NCBI RefSeq assembly: GCF_009930815.1
Contig: NZ_CP022222.1
Location: forward strand, 3,266,501 to 3,330,500
DNA length: 64,000 bases
Reading direction: 5' to 3'
Source of the DNA: Bradyrhizobium sp. CCBAU 051011
GTDB taxonomy: Bacteria > Pseudomonadota > Alphaproteobacteria > Rhizobiales > Xanthobacteraceae
Within the stretch, counting starts at the first letter, position 1. Every line of letters begins with the position of its first letter. This document shows positions 1 through 9,233 of the stretch, piece by piece. The position numbers were made by a program, and so were the translations under genes. Below the pieces are notes generated by a model. That model did no database searches. It saw only the letters and a list, made by a program, of their open reading frames with translations, and was not told the origin of the DNA.

Positions 1-1654
1 AAGCTGCGTCGGATCGACCGGTGTTCCGCTTCTCCAGTCCTTGATCCGCTTCGAACGGGTCGATCCGAACCCCTTTCGTCCAAGATGTCGAGCAGGGGCT
101 GCAGCAGTGCTGGCGTTGCGGCGATTGAGACCTCGAAGGTTCTATCGTTGAGAAAGACGCCGTAGTTCGCCGCAAAGGCCCAAACGCCGCGTAATCAAGT
201 GTATCCCACTGCGCCCGCAGTGCGGGGTCAGCGGGCGGCTGCCCCGACGCCTTGGCTCATGGCCTCCCAAATGTCCAAGGTGCGGTTTCGCCCCAGTGGG
301 GGTTTCGTGCCATCGAGCGGATCCCAGTCGGTGACGACGGCGAACGAAATGTTCAGCGCAGTGGCAAGCTTTACGTAAGGCCGGAAGTTGGTCCCAGCCA
401 CGTTGCAGACTGTGATGCCGAGTTCGTCGAGCCGAAAGCCCATCGTGGCGGCGAAGACGGGGACGAGCGCCTCCTCGGCGTCGCCCTCGACGAAGATCAC
501 GCCGCGGGCGAACATCAGCTACGCGCGGGTCGCGTCGAGGTACCCCTCTAGGTCGTCGATCTCCTCCGGAGAGACCGGCAGTTTTGCCAGCGAATACGCG
601 GTCGTGATTCCGGTGCCTGATCTAAGGAATACGATCGAGCGGAGCGGCGCGACAGCCGCGAGAGTCGGCGAGTGACTCGTCACTATCATCGCCTGCGCGG
701 GGTCCGACTTGCCGAAGAGCTTCGTGAAGACGGAGCGTTGAAGCTGGGGATGTAGGTGCGCTTCGGGCTCCTCTATGCAGAGCAGCGAATAGTTGCGCTC
801 GTTCTTCCTCCGCCTCCAATCGAACTCGGCGAGCTTTAGGGCGATCAGGGCAACATTCGCCGAGCCGAGGCTCGCCTCGGCGATGCCGCGCTAGCCGCCG
901 TCAATATACATCGCTATCGCGCGGAAGACTCGAAGCGGGTCAGACGGCGCAAAGCGGAGTCGAGCGTCGATATCGTGTGCTCTTCCCGCGAGAGCAAGAA
1001 TGTCGGCCCTTAACGAGTCCTCGAGCATGCTAACCGAGGGGAAGGCCTCCAAGGTCTGGGCCGCGAAAGAAAGTTGCGCGGCGACGCTGTCCAGATCAGC
1101 CGCGCTGACGCTGGAAATGGCCTCCTCAAGCAGATGCCGCAGCGGCGAGCTTCGCCATGAGCCGAGCTGGCCCTCCGCGTCGCGTAGCGCATCGAGAATG
1201 TCAATCGCGATGCGGCGTCGCACGCTACTAGGAATCGTACGCGCCTCGTCCCCGCCACCGAAAACAAGAAACTCAAAGTCGGCGTCCGACTGCGGTGGCC
1301 TCCCGACGTCTTGCTTCTTGCGGAAGAGGTACGTAAGCCTCGCGACCATCGGGTCGTGTGGCGTGCGGAAGTCCGTCAGCAGAGCCGTGAGCGCCGGGTC
1401 GCCCGCGAACTCAGAGAGCTCGATTGAGACCTCGATAGGTCGATCGTAGTCCGGCCGACCGTTGTCCCAGAAGTCGGACAGGTGCAATTGTCGCGCCGCA
1501 TCCGGCATCGTTGGATCGAGCACCAGCCTGAAAGCGAAGAGGAGATTGCTCTTTCCTGCTCGATTTTCGCCGAGCAGAACGATATCGCCGACAGCGGCAC
1601 GTCTATCGACTGGAAATTCCGGAAATTGCTTATCGCAAGTCTGCTCAGATGCAT
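1..1654 (-). pseudogene. Decayed OLD-family ATP-dependent endonuclease (AAA ATPase + TOPRIM)
   Basis: OLD-family proteins pair an ABC-type ATPase with a TOPRIM nuclease and are often linked to phage defence. The start MHLSRLAISNFRNF at 1654 is typical. A one-base loss near 1594 moves the Walker A segment GENRAGKSN into another frame. The ATPase part then reads to a TAG at 891-893. The same frame continues with an ABC-like signature/Walker B region (LLCIEEPEAHLHPQ, then VTSHSP). A second TAG lies near 518, followed by the TOPRIM start VIFVEGDAEEALVPV and a further stop at 228. A tail fragment (ANYGVFLNDRTFEVSI) lies near 150 and the gene runs off the window edge. At least one frameshift and three in-frame stops make function very unlikely. 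Family assignment is confident; the original role is inference. Confidence 0.8.
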
Positions 1655-2069
1655 CGAGTTTCTCCCGACGAATCGAGCGCAATGCACGCCGACCGCCGAC
1701 GATCCCGGTTACCGCGAATCTTGGACAATGTACAACTGTAACGGAGTTAGCGGTTGTGCCCGAAGCTGTCTATTTCTCTCGCCGCCCAACCAATTCTGGT
1801 AGGTGCCTTGCGGATCTTCTCGGGGATACAGATCCTGCACGAGCAGAAAGGATCCAAAAACCAATCAAAGGACCAAACCAAAGTAGAACCTACGCGGAAA
1901 GGACCAACATTCATCGATGGTATTTGGGACGCGGTCAGCGTCTTTGCGGGTTTGATGGAGCGGAAACACATTGAGCACCGACGCTGCGAGTTTACGTTCT
2001 CATCGTCAGTCCCGTTTTAGTCTTTGCTGTTGCGCACGGGCGACAGCTCTCTGCATCGGAGCGCCGATC
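1655..2069. other. Intergenic stretch, no gene recognised
   Basis: This lies between divergently oriented genes. Open frames are present on both strands, but none has a credible start or a protein-like composition. It presumably holds the promoter for the methyltransferase/dioxygenase pair. A GGAG sits about 8 bases ahead of the ATG at 2070. No tts box or nod box was recognised. Confidence 0.5.
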
Positions 2070-2960
2070 ATGTCTGCACCACCCAAACTTGGCATCCTGG
2101 CCATCATCGGAACCGGAATCCAAGGAGGACGGCAGTTGACCAGAGAGGCGATCACGCGGATCAAGAGTGCCGACGTGATCATGTTCTGCGTGTCCGAGCC
2201 ACTAACCCGTGACTGGCTGCTTGAGCTGCGCCCAGACGCCGAGGATCTCTCGCGCTTCTATGCGGATGGCAAGGATCGGCGCACCACCTACGAGGAGATG
2301 GTTGAGAGCATGCTCGAGCCGGTTCGCCAGGGCAAGTCCGTCGCGGCGGCGTTCTATGGCCATCCAGGCGTCTTTGTCTCGCCCTCACATGAGGCCGTCA
2401 AGCGCGCCCGGCGCGAGGGCTATCGCGCCTTCATGCAACCTGCCATCTCCGCGGAGGCTTGCCTTTACGCTGACCTTGGCATCGATCCGGCGGAGCACGG
2501 CTGCCTGTCCTTTGAGGCGAGCGAGTGGCTCGTTTTCGGCCACAGGCTTGATCCGAGCTGCGCCGTGATTCTATGGCAGGTCGATTGCGTCGGCGAGGCC
2601 AGCTATCAGAGCGAGGGCTACAACGTTGCGCATGTGCCGCTCCTCATCGAGAGCCTCCTACGCTATTATGACGCTGATCACATTGGATATCTCTACCATG
2701 CACCCGTCCTGCCGATCGGCCGCTCAAAGGTTTGGCCGGTGAAAATCCGTGAACTGCACGAGACATTGCGGCGGTACAGAACCGCCGGGACGCTGTTCAT
2801 CCCACCGGCGGCAGAGCCGCCAGTCGACCTCGATATGGCGCGCCGCCTTGGCATATCTGCCGACGAACTTGAAAGGGATATTCACATGCCGCCCTGGGGT
2901 GTCGATCCGCGCTTCCAGGTTGTCATGGGCAACACGGCCGAGCCGGAGCCTCACCCGTGA
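2070..2960 (+). CDS. SAM-dependent methyltransferase, tetrapyrrole methylase fold (borosin-like)
   Basis: The protein has about 296 residues. The TP-methylase fold is visible from the first strand: LAIIGTGIQ, then VIMFCVSEP and AAAFYGHPGVF, the glycine-rich SAM loop. Established families with this fold include cobalamin/siroheme methylases, RsmI, and the peptide backbone N-methyltransferases of borosin RiPPs. Long FYGHPGVFVSPSHEA-type loops resemble the borosin/uncharacterised branch more than cobalamin enzymes, but the substrate is not known. I chose the ATG at 2070 because GGAG precedes it. An upstream in-frame ATG at 1971 adds a low-complexity leader. The stop codon overlaps the GTG start of the dioxygenase, implying coupled translation and a shared pathway. 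No precursor peptide was identified nearby. The frame is intact. Confidence 0.75.
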   Translation: MSAPPKLGILAIIGTGIQGGRQLTREAITRIKSADVIMFCVSEPLTRDWLLELRPDAEDLSRFYADGKDRRTTYEEMVESMLEPVRQGKSVAAAFYGHPGVFVSPSHEAVKRARREGYRAFMQPAISAEACLYADLGIDPAEHGCLSFEASEWLVFGHRLDPSCAVILWQVDCVGEASYQSEGYNVAHVPLLIESLLRYYDADHIGYLYHAPVLPIGRSKVWPVKIRELHETLRRYRTAGTLFIPPAAEPPVDLDMARRLGISADELERDIHMPPWGVDPRFQVVMGNTAEPEPHP

Positions 2961-3925
2961 CCAGCGAGCCAGCGACGCCTGGCTGCGTACAGCGGAGAGT
3001 CAATTTCTCCACGGGTGCACTATGGGATGCCTTTATCAGCGTCCGCCCGGAGGTTTGGCGATTTGAGATTCCCTTGCCCCTCCTCGATCCCGCGCCTCTT
3101 GCGGAGGTCTCCGCTTACGACTGGGCAGCGATCGTCCGCTCCGATCTCGTGCTTGACGCCGAGGATGCGCAGGCGGGTTTCTTTGCAAGAGTTGAACAGG
3201 CGCTGGGGCAGGGGCCCGGTTTCGCGCTGCTCAGCCGCATCCCCGTCGAGACCCTTTCCTTCCGCGAGGCGCGCTTGCTCCACATCATAATGGCGAAGAG
3301 GTTTGGACGCTTGCGCCCGCAGGATGTCTCAGGATCCTACCTCTGCGACGTGGTCGACCCAGACATGCCCGGCCATATGCAGAGCGACGAGCAAGTTGCG
3401 CTCGGACGACGCTGGAACGACTTGCCCTGCCATACCGACCACGCCTTCGGCCGTGACCCTCCGCGCCGCCTCGCCTTCCTCTGCTTCCGCGCGGCGGAGG
3501 CGGGCGGCGCGGTACGGCTAGCTAGTGCGGCGACGCTGCTCGCACGTGTCGCGAAGATGGCGCCCAGCCTTGTTGAGGACCTGCGGCGCCCCGTTCCCTT
3601 TGACGTGACGCGACAGATTGACCCTGCCGACGAGGCGCTCGACGCTGTCGCGATCCTCGACTCCGATGCTGACGGCACTCGTTTGCGCTATCTCTATCAC
3701 CAGATCGCTTACGCGCGCCTCGACCCGCGACAGCGCGCGGCGGTGGGAGCTTTGGAGATGGCTCTTGCCGAACCAGGGCTCATCGCCGAACTCATGCCCT
3801 CACCAGGTGACACGCTTTTGATCAACAACGGCATCGTCCTGCATGGCCGGGGCGCTTACCGCAATAGGCAGGTGCCACCTACTCCGCGCCATCCGCTACA
3901 ATTGGCACCGGCCGCATGGCAGTAA
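2957..3925 (+). CDS. TauD/TfdA-like Fe(II)/2-oxoglutarate dioxygenase, 3' end frameshifted
   Basis: This family hydroxylates or cleaves small substrates using Fe(II) and 2-oxoglutarate. The metal-binding H-x-D is visible in CHTDHAFG near residue 155, and the distal His in NNGIVLHGRGAYRN near residue 295. The gene starts at a GTG that overlaps the stop of the methyltransferase (GTGA). After GRGAYRN the frame gives a proline-rich tail and stops at 3925. One base over, the sequence continues CHLLRAIRYNW and reaches a stop at 3990-3992, which fits the conserved Arg block that ends this family. I infer a single-base frameshift near 3860. As read, the protein probably lacks the Arg that binds 2-oxoglutarate, so it may be inactive. 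Confidence 0.72.
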   Translation: MTSEPATPGCVQRRVNFSTGALWDAFISVRPEVWRFEIPLPLLDPAPLAEVSAYDWAAIVRSDLVLDAEDAQAGFFARVEQALGQGPGFALLSRIPVETLSFREARLLHIIMAKRFGRLRPQDVSGSYLCDVVDPDMPGHMQSDEQVALGRRWNDLPCHTDHAFGRDPPRRLAFLCFRAAEAGGAVRLASAATLLARVAKMAPSLVEDLRRPVPFDVTRQIDPADEALDAVAILDSDADGTRLRYLYHQIAYARLDPRQRAAVGALEMALAEPGLIAELMPSPGDTLLINNGIVLHGRGAYRNRQVPPTPRHPLQLAPAAWQ

Positions 3926-3992
3926 CGGTTCGATGCCACCGATCAGCAAACTCGCTCTAACTAGGAACAACCTGTTGAGGCTCCACAACTAG

Positions 3993-4634
3993 AGCCTTGC
4001 CATATCGGTCTTCATTGTTGCTTCCCTTCTCAATGAGAGGATCAATCAGTGATGGCGGTCGGCAGCTCCTGCCGCCGGGTAACGAGAGCGCTCAAGAGTC
4101 GTGCCAACCGCGGGCGAAGAGACCCCGAACAACCGTCCTACATTCTATTCAACAACTTAACTGCGAGCGCGGCAGCCTGTCGGTCGAATAGTCATGTCTC
4201 GCAGATGCGACAAACGACAAACCAAGCAATTGAGAGCAACGCAAGTCACGTCGGAAGAGCTACAGCCGGAAGCGGGGGGTGGCGTTAAACGCGAGCGATG
4301 TTCTTTCGCAGATTTCGGTAAGTCGCGCCACACCATTTCCGGAACGGGCGCTCTGGACTGCGGGTGATCAGCTCTCAACGGACTTGCTCCTCATGGCCCA
4401 GGCGTTACTTGCCGGGCTTCTTCGATACCTTCGCATTTCGGGGATGTGCTACATGCATCGTGGATGAAGACATGGGCATTGAAGCGGCAAGCTACGTTCA
4501 AAAGCCCGTCAGGATGAAGCGGCTGCAACATGACCGAGTTGCTAAAACTCGCTTCGGACTAAGGCCTCCCGTGGTCGAGCCCAAGCGTAATTACGCCATC
4601 GTCTGCAATACCAGAATGGACGCCAATTGGCGTC
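3993..4634. other. Intergenic stretch, no gene recognised
   Basis: There are about 640 bases between the dioxygenase and the 3' end of the broken oxidase gene. Open frames up to 99 codons occur on the + strand, but they show no domain, ribosome binding site or conserved motif that I recognise. It is probably remnant or noncoding DNA. Confidence 0.45.
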
Positions 4635-4823
4635 TCAGGAGCTTGGCGAGGCGACGCCGCTGAATCGGTCAAGCTGAAACGCCTTCGGCGCGATCAGTTT
4701 CGCATCGAGTGCCAGATCCGCGAGCATCGTACCGATCGCGCTGGCGAACTTCGCACCGTGGCCGGAGCAAGGCGATGCGACGACGATGCGTGGGTCGGCC
4801 GGAAGTCGATCGATGATGAATTC

Positions 4824-6345
4824 GTCGTCCGTGAAGAAGATTGATTTCACGCTGGATTAAGCCGACCGCCGGAGAAGAGTGCGGTCAGGAAGAGGTGCAG
4901 CAAAAGCCTGAGCCAGCGGATGAGGCGGCGGAAGTTGTAGCCGGCGGCGGCGAGGACGGCGTTGGCTGCATCGCCGCGACGGAACCAGAGATAATTGCGG
5001 CCCATGCGGTGCTCGGCTTTGAGATGGCCGATGACGGGCTCGACAGCGGCCCTGCGGCGCAATTGGCGTTTGATCCTTGGTGTCACTCCTCGCTTCTGGC
5101 CGGAGATGAAGACCCTGAACTTGTAATCGGGTGGGGCGTTGTGGCCGCGATATCCCTTGTCGGCGAGGAGGCGCGCGATGATGTTGCCGATGAGCGCCTC
5201 CATGTCCGGGATCACGGTGGCCAGCGTGTGACCGTCATAGGGATTGCCGGGCAGTGCCTTCACATGGGTGACGAGTTGGCCGCCCCTGGCGTGGCCGATC
5301 GTGGTGGCGACGGAGACTTTGACGCCGAACTCGTAAGGCCGGTGGGCCTTGCCCTTGCCGATGCACTCGACCTCCGGCGCGTGCAGGGAATAAACCTTCG
5401 GCCCACGTTGACGCTGCTGCTGCTCGCGCACGCGCCGCGCCAGCGCCAGCAGCTTTGCGAACGCCGCCTCGAGCCCGCTGTTACCCTCGATCTTGCGGCC
5501 GATGTCGCGGATCACGCGGCCCAGATAGGTCCGCAGCGTCTTGAGCTTCCGGTTGGCGCGCTTGAACTGCTTGGCGTGGGCATAGCGCTGGTGCTCGATC
5601 AGGGCGAACTTGCCCACCCGCGCATAGGACTGACGCAAAATCACCCCATGGCGCTGCGCCAGCCGCACCAGCTTCTCGCGCGCCCGGTTTAGAAGCTTCG
5701 CGTCGGTGGGGAACGTCACGTTCTTGGGCTGAACCGTGGTGTCGACGATCACCCGCGACAGTTCGGACGGCTTGACTGCCTCGGTCTTGACGGCAACCGA
5801 CAGGCTTTCCTGGATCAGCGCCGCCAGCCGTTCCTCGCCCATGCGATTGCGCCAGCGCGTCAGCGACGAGCGATCGAACACCAACCGGTGCTGGAAGAAT
5901 TCTTCGCCGCAGAAGTATTGGTAATAGGGGTTCTCGACCCACCGCTCGCACAGCACCTCGTCGGACAGGTCGTAGGTGTGCTTGAGGATCGAAAGCCCCG
6001 CCATCAAGCGCGTCGGCAGCGGCGGCCGGCCGGGATCATCATCGTAAACCTCGCCGAACCGCCCTTCCAGAAAGCCCCAATCCACCGTGCGGCCCAGCCT
6101 CACCAGCGGATGCTTCATGTCGATGATCTGATCGAGCCGGGAGCGGAAAAGATCCTGTTCCCCCGTCTCGCTCCGCTCTCGTGGCCGCATCGAATCTCTC
6201 GCCAAAGCCGGTTCTGCGCGAGTGAATCACAAATCAAGTTTGCAAGGAATCCCGCTCCAAAGGCCCGCTTTCCGGCAAATTCAATTACTGCAAAATGCCG
6301 TTTCCGGATTCCAAATCAACGGCTTGGGAATTCTTCACGGACGAC
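4824..6345 (-). mobile_element. IS5-family element, copy 1 (complete, 1522 bp)
   Basis: Both ends carry the perfect 15-bp inverted repeat GTCGTCCGTGAAGAA / TTCTTCACGGACGAC. The element is flanked by a 6-bp direct repeat GAATTC (4818-4823 and 6346-6351), the target duplication inside the oxidase gene. It is nearly identical to the copies at 9920-11440 and 30665-31678. This copy keeps an intact transposase frame and is a candidate source of the others. Confidence 0.92.
4847..6190 (-). CDS. IS5-family transposase (copy 1, intact)
   Basis: DDE transposase of 447 codons from the ATG at 6190; an in-frame TTG five codons earlier is also possible. The N-terminal part FRSRLDQIIDMKHPLV matches IS5/IS1478-type enzymes. 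Catalytic acidic residues are visible in VIVDTTVQPKN, in RLLADKGYRG, and in the C-terminal VEPVIGHLKAEHRMGRN (YREK-like region). A basic coiled stretch (RVREQQQRQRG) lies in the middle. It cuts and rejoins the element ends and fills the element apart from about 150 bases on its left-end side. No frameshift is visible, so it is likely functional. Confidence 0.9.
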   Translation of the reverse strand: MRPRERSETGEQDLFRSRLDQIIDMKHPLVRLGRTVDWGFLEGRFGEVYDDDPGRPPLPTRLMAGLSILKHTYDLSDEVLCERWVENPYYQYFCGEEFFQHRLVFDRSSLTRWRNRMGEERLAALIQESLSVAVKTEAVKPSELSRVIVDTTVQPKNVTFPTDAKLLNRAREKLVRLAQRHGVILRQSYARVGKFALIEHQRYAHAKQFKRANRKLKTLRTYLGRVIRDIGRKIEGNSGLEAAFAKLLALARRVREQQQRQRGPKVYSLHAPEVECIGKGKAHRPYEFGVKVSVATTIGHARGGQLVTHVKALPGNPYDGHTLATVIPDMEALIGNIIARLLADKGYRGHNAPPDYKFRVFISGQKRGVTPRIKRQLRRRAAVEPVIGHLKAEHRMGRNYLWFRRGDAANAVLAAAGYNFRRLIRWLRLLLHLFLTALFSGGRLNPA

Positions 6346-7311
6346 GAATTCGTTGCCCTCGTCCGGTCGCAAGTCTGCTCGGAGCGTGTTCGTATAAAGA
6401 CAGATATCGCGCTCGACGATTGGGCCCGCCGCACCGGGGACCAATTCGGCGAGCGTCAATCCCACAGTCTCCAGTTCTGTGTCGGTTGGCGGCGGGTGCC
6501 AGGCGTCTGCCCCCACGACTGGCCCATGGTCGTGCTGCGCAGCCTTTACGCCTCGTCCCTCGAAATCAGGAAAGCCGTATACCAGCCCTTTCTCCCCTTC
6601 GACAATAAACGCCGGAAATTCCCCGTAACGCACCAATTCGGGTTTAGCCGGCTTGAACCAACCGACCGTCTGTCGCGTGATCTTTAAATGTCGCGCGAGT
6701 CCCGGGAGTAGGCCGGCAATCCATGGTCCTGCAGCGACAATGGCCCTCTCGGCTAAGATTACCTCTTGGGGCGTTGAAATACGGATGCCGGCGGCCACCG
6801 GCCGTATTCGGGCCGGAGCCAGAATGATGCGGTGGTCGGCTCCCTAGCGAAACGCGCGGATCGCAGCTTCCGCCAACAGGATCCCGCCGCTTTCCTGGAC
6901 GACTACATCCCATTCTTCAGGAAGCTGGAACGCCGGAAACGCGGCGTTTGCTTCCGCTCCCGTGGCCAAACCGGAAACGGCCTCCTTGAGTGCGCTGGCT
7001 CGGGAGTCGGCCACCATCTTCGATCCTGGAGGTCCTGCTTCGAGTACGCGAGTCGGCATGAGGATTGTCCGACCGCTGGCGGCCTCCAACATCCGCCATC
7101 CCTTGAAGGCAGCATCGCTAAGCTCCGTGTAAGTCGCGCTCTCGGAATTGAAGCGTCGGTACACTCGGCATGATCCATGCGATGAGCCGCGAGCCTCGCC
7201 CAACACAAGAGGGTCGAAGCCGAGCACGTCGGCCCCACGACGCGCCAGCGAATGGAACGCAGAGCTGCCAATCAGGCCGAGGCCGACGACGGCGATTTCA
7301 CAAACACGCAT

Positions 7312-7842
7312 CCCCGCTCCCTCTTCCGCCGTCTGGCACGCCCCATTGATCTGCCACGCCGCCGCCCTTCTGAGGACCCCGTACTTGGTGGACAAGCCGC
7401 AGCCGCGGCAGGAGCACAACAATCCCTGACACTCGCGCAGCATTCGCAATGCGCCTTGTCAGCCTTTTTCTTGTTATGGGTTTACGACCCGCCCGTGATC
7501 CAAACGGAGCGAGGGGCTCTACCAAGTAAGAGCGAGCGGGGCTTGCCCCCTGGGCGAAGTGCCGCTCGCGCCCGCGATCGCCAGCGTCTCGATACCTTAA
7601 GTCGTTGAGTTCGTCGCCTGCCAAACCTTGTAGGCTCACTCCAAATTGATTCAGCAAGCTGTGGGCGCGTGAGACGCTGACGCAGCGATAATCGCGCGTC
7701 ACTCAGAATGCAGATGGCGCCAGGATTGCGCCGGATCATGATCCCGGCGGGCTCGCGATGACCTTCGGGCAAATCCTTCTCGTTGCGCCGCATGCGTGGG
7801 TTGGAAAAGGAACGGACAGGCGCGCACCGTGCACTCTCGCGC
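7312..7842. other. Divergent intergenic region, no gene recognised
   Basis: This lies between the start of the oxidase pseudogene and the tts box. Overlapping frames on both strands have skewed composition, no recognisable domain and no ribosome binding site. I see no further regulatory site. Confidence 0.45.
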
Positions 7843-7872
7843 TAGTCAGCTTCTCGAAAGCCAACCTTCCTA
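7843..7872 (+). promoter_or_regulatory. tts box (TtsI binding site)
   Basis: The core GTCAGCTTCTCGAAAGC matches the rhizobial tts-box consensus exactly, including the variable base between CAGCTT and TCGAAAGC. The 3' half, CAACCTTCCTA, keeps most of the CC-N-C-N-TA part. I count about three mismatches over the 30-base site. TtsI, activated downstream of NodD/NodW and flavonoids, binds these sites to switch on type III secretion and effector genes. The box lies about 120 bases ahead of the GH12 start at 7992, on the same strand, the normal arrangement for effectors. Confidence 0.88.
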
Positions 7873-7991
7873 GAATTCGAAGCCGGTCTCTAGATGACGA
7901 TGCCGCCCACGACTGAACTGGTCACGAACCTAGGGTACCCGCTGGGCCGATCGGCAAGAGGCTTCGTTCCCATAAGAGCAAGGAGAGCATT

Positions 7992-8748
7992 ATGGATTCC
8001 AATCGGATAAACGGTGCCGGCTCGCCAGAGTCCCCAATGGGGTACGTCTGCTCACAGGAGCATCATGATCTTTTTAGGCAGGCTGTGAACGACGTCAGGT
8101 CATCGGCTGCCGTCCCTGTACCGGCAAAGGTCCCGATTTGGAGTTCGAGCGCTCCGTATGGGAACTTTTCACGCGATGGCTACTCCTGGAACAACGACGT
8201 GTGGGGCAGTGGTGCCGGGCCTCAGACCATTTCGGTGTATGGAGCGAACCGGTGGAGCGTGTGGTCAAACCAGCCTGGAACTGGTGGCATCAAGAGCTAT
8301 CCGCACGAGGCTGTCCATATCGGAAAGCCGCTCAGTGCAATCAACACTTTGAGCTCGACCTTCAATCAGGACGTTCCTAAAAGCGGCGCCTGGGACACCG
8401 CCTATGATATTTGGGACAGCTCAAACCAGCATGAGATCATGATCTGGACAAACTACACCGGAAACTCGGACGGTAGCGGCAACGTTAAGCCCATTTCTTA
8501 TCATTATCGGCAGGATCCCTCCGGGGCGGCGATCCCGGTCTACACTAACGTCGACGTGGGAGGGACGACCCTGGAACGTGTTTGAAGGGAATAATGGTCA
8601 CAATGTCATCTCGCTCGTGCCCACTTCGAAGAGCAACAGCGGGACAGTGGACATCAAAGGCATCCTAGAGTGGATCAAGTCGAAGGGCTACTTCGGCCCA
8701 GGCGGAATGAACTTCAAGTTCAATAACTGGACCGTGACCGCCAAGTGA
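7992..8748 (+). pseudogene. gunA2: GH12 endoglucanase-like type III secreted protein (GunA2-like), frameshifted
   Basis: Glycoside hydrolase family 12 enzymes cut beta-1,4-glucans. The core block NQHEIMIWTNYTG contains the nucleophile Glu of the EIMIW motif, preceded by the aromatic-rich segment SWNNDVWGSGAGPQTISVYG. AGGAG lies just ahead of the ATG at 7992. There is no Sec signal peptide; the polar N-terminus fits type III export, as does the tts box upstream. Bradyrhizobium GunA2 is a known TtsI-regulated, type III-secreted cellulase-like protein. The open frame stops at 8585 after GGTTLERV. One base over, it continues WNVFEGNNGHNVISL to a stop at 8746-8748, a normal GH12 end. An extra C near 8569 explains this. 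The truncated product would lack about 54 C-terminal residues. Confidence 0.82.
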
Positions 8749-8756
8749 AGATCCAG

Positions 8757-8800
8757 TTCTGAGTTCGCCCCGGCTGTTGGATTTGCCCGAACCCGGCGCG
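8757..8800 (-). mobile_element. IS3-family end remnant
   Basis: The segment reading GAGTTCGCCCCGGCTGTTGG matches, with a few changes, the 3' end of the IS3 orfB at 58052-58100 in the same orientation. Only the terminal few tens of bases remain, immediately after the GH12 gene. Confidence 0.55.
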
Positions 8801-9170
8801 GAGAGCGCATCGTCGCGCCGGGGCACACGACCTGGAGCGGATCATGACTCGAAATAAATCAGCCTGTTACCGCCCAAAGCGGAGCATTGTCGCGCGCAGG
8901 CGCATCATTGAGAAGCTTGCGGAGTAGATGGGCGCGGACCATGACACGGCGCGTGACCACCTGTGGCATTTCAAGAGCATCACGACCAGCGAAGCACAGA
9001 CGTCGCGCTGATGGAAACTCGCTCCACCCCGGGGGTGGCGCTGAAGGGATGGAGCGAGCTCGCCAGGTGCAACGTCTAGGAGAGCGTTGCGAGGGGCCAA
9101 TACCTTTCCGATCCGGGCAGCATTGCGGGGATAAAGAGAAAGCAGAAGTGCATGTCGGATGGCCGGCTGG
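8801..9170. other. Intergenic stretch, no gene recognised
   Basis: No credible gene is visible on either strand. A short reading frame on the + strand (8887-9207) is Arg/Ser-rich and lacks a ribosome binding site. The stretch ends where the IS3 terminal repeat begins at 9171. Confidence 0.4.
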
Positions 9171-9233
9171 TGACCTGCCACTGCGTATTTCCTCCAGATC
9201 GAGTTAGAGTCCGGCCCGAAGAAGGACGGACAG

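Larger units (their letters stand above)
4635..7311 (-). pseudogene. Flavin amine oxidase (sarcosine / N-methyltryptophan oxidase-like), disrupted by IS and nonsense
   Basis: Monomeric sarcosine/N-methyltryptophan oxidases demethylate N-methyl amino acids with covalent FAD. The start at 7311 follows GAGGGAG. The N-terminus MRVCEIAVVGLGLIGSSAF is the FAD-binding GxGxxG Rossmann motif. A TAG at 6844-6846 interrupts the frame (AIRAFR*GADHRIILAP). The frame then continues to CLYTNT, whose Cys corresponds to the flavin-linking region in this family. An IS5-family element (4824-6345) sits between GNEF and IIDRLP and has duplicated GAATTC. The C-terminus SPCSGHGAKFASAIG is on the far side. Removing the IS and one duplication gives about 382 codons, the usual family length (about 370-390). 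The gene is certainly inactive. Confidence 0.85.

Noticed and set aside
1754..2020. Small + strand frame just upstream of the methyltransferase, as a possible RiPP precursor
   Set aside because: No leader/core organisation, no repeated core motif, no ribosome binding site, and composition like random sequence.
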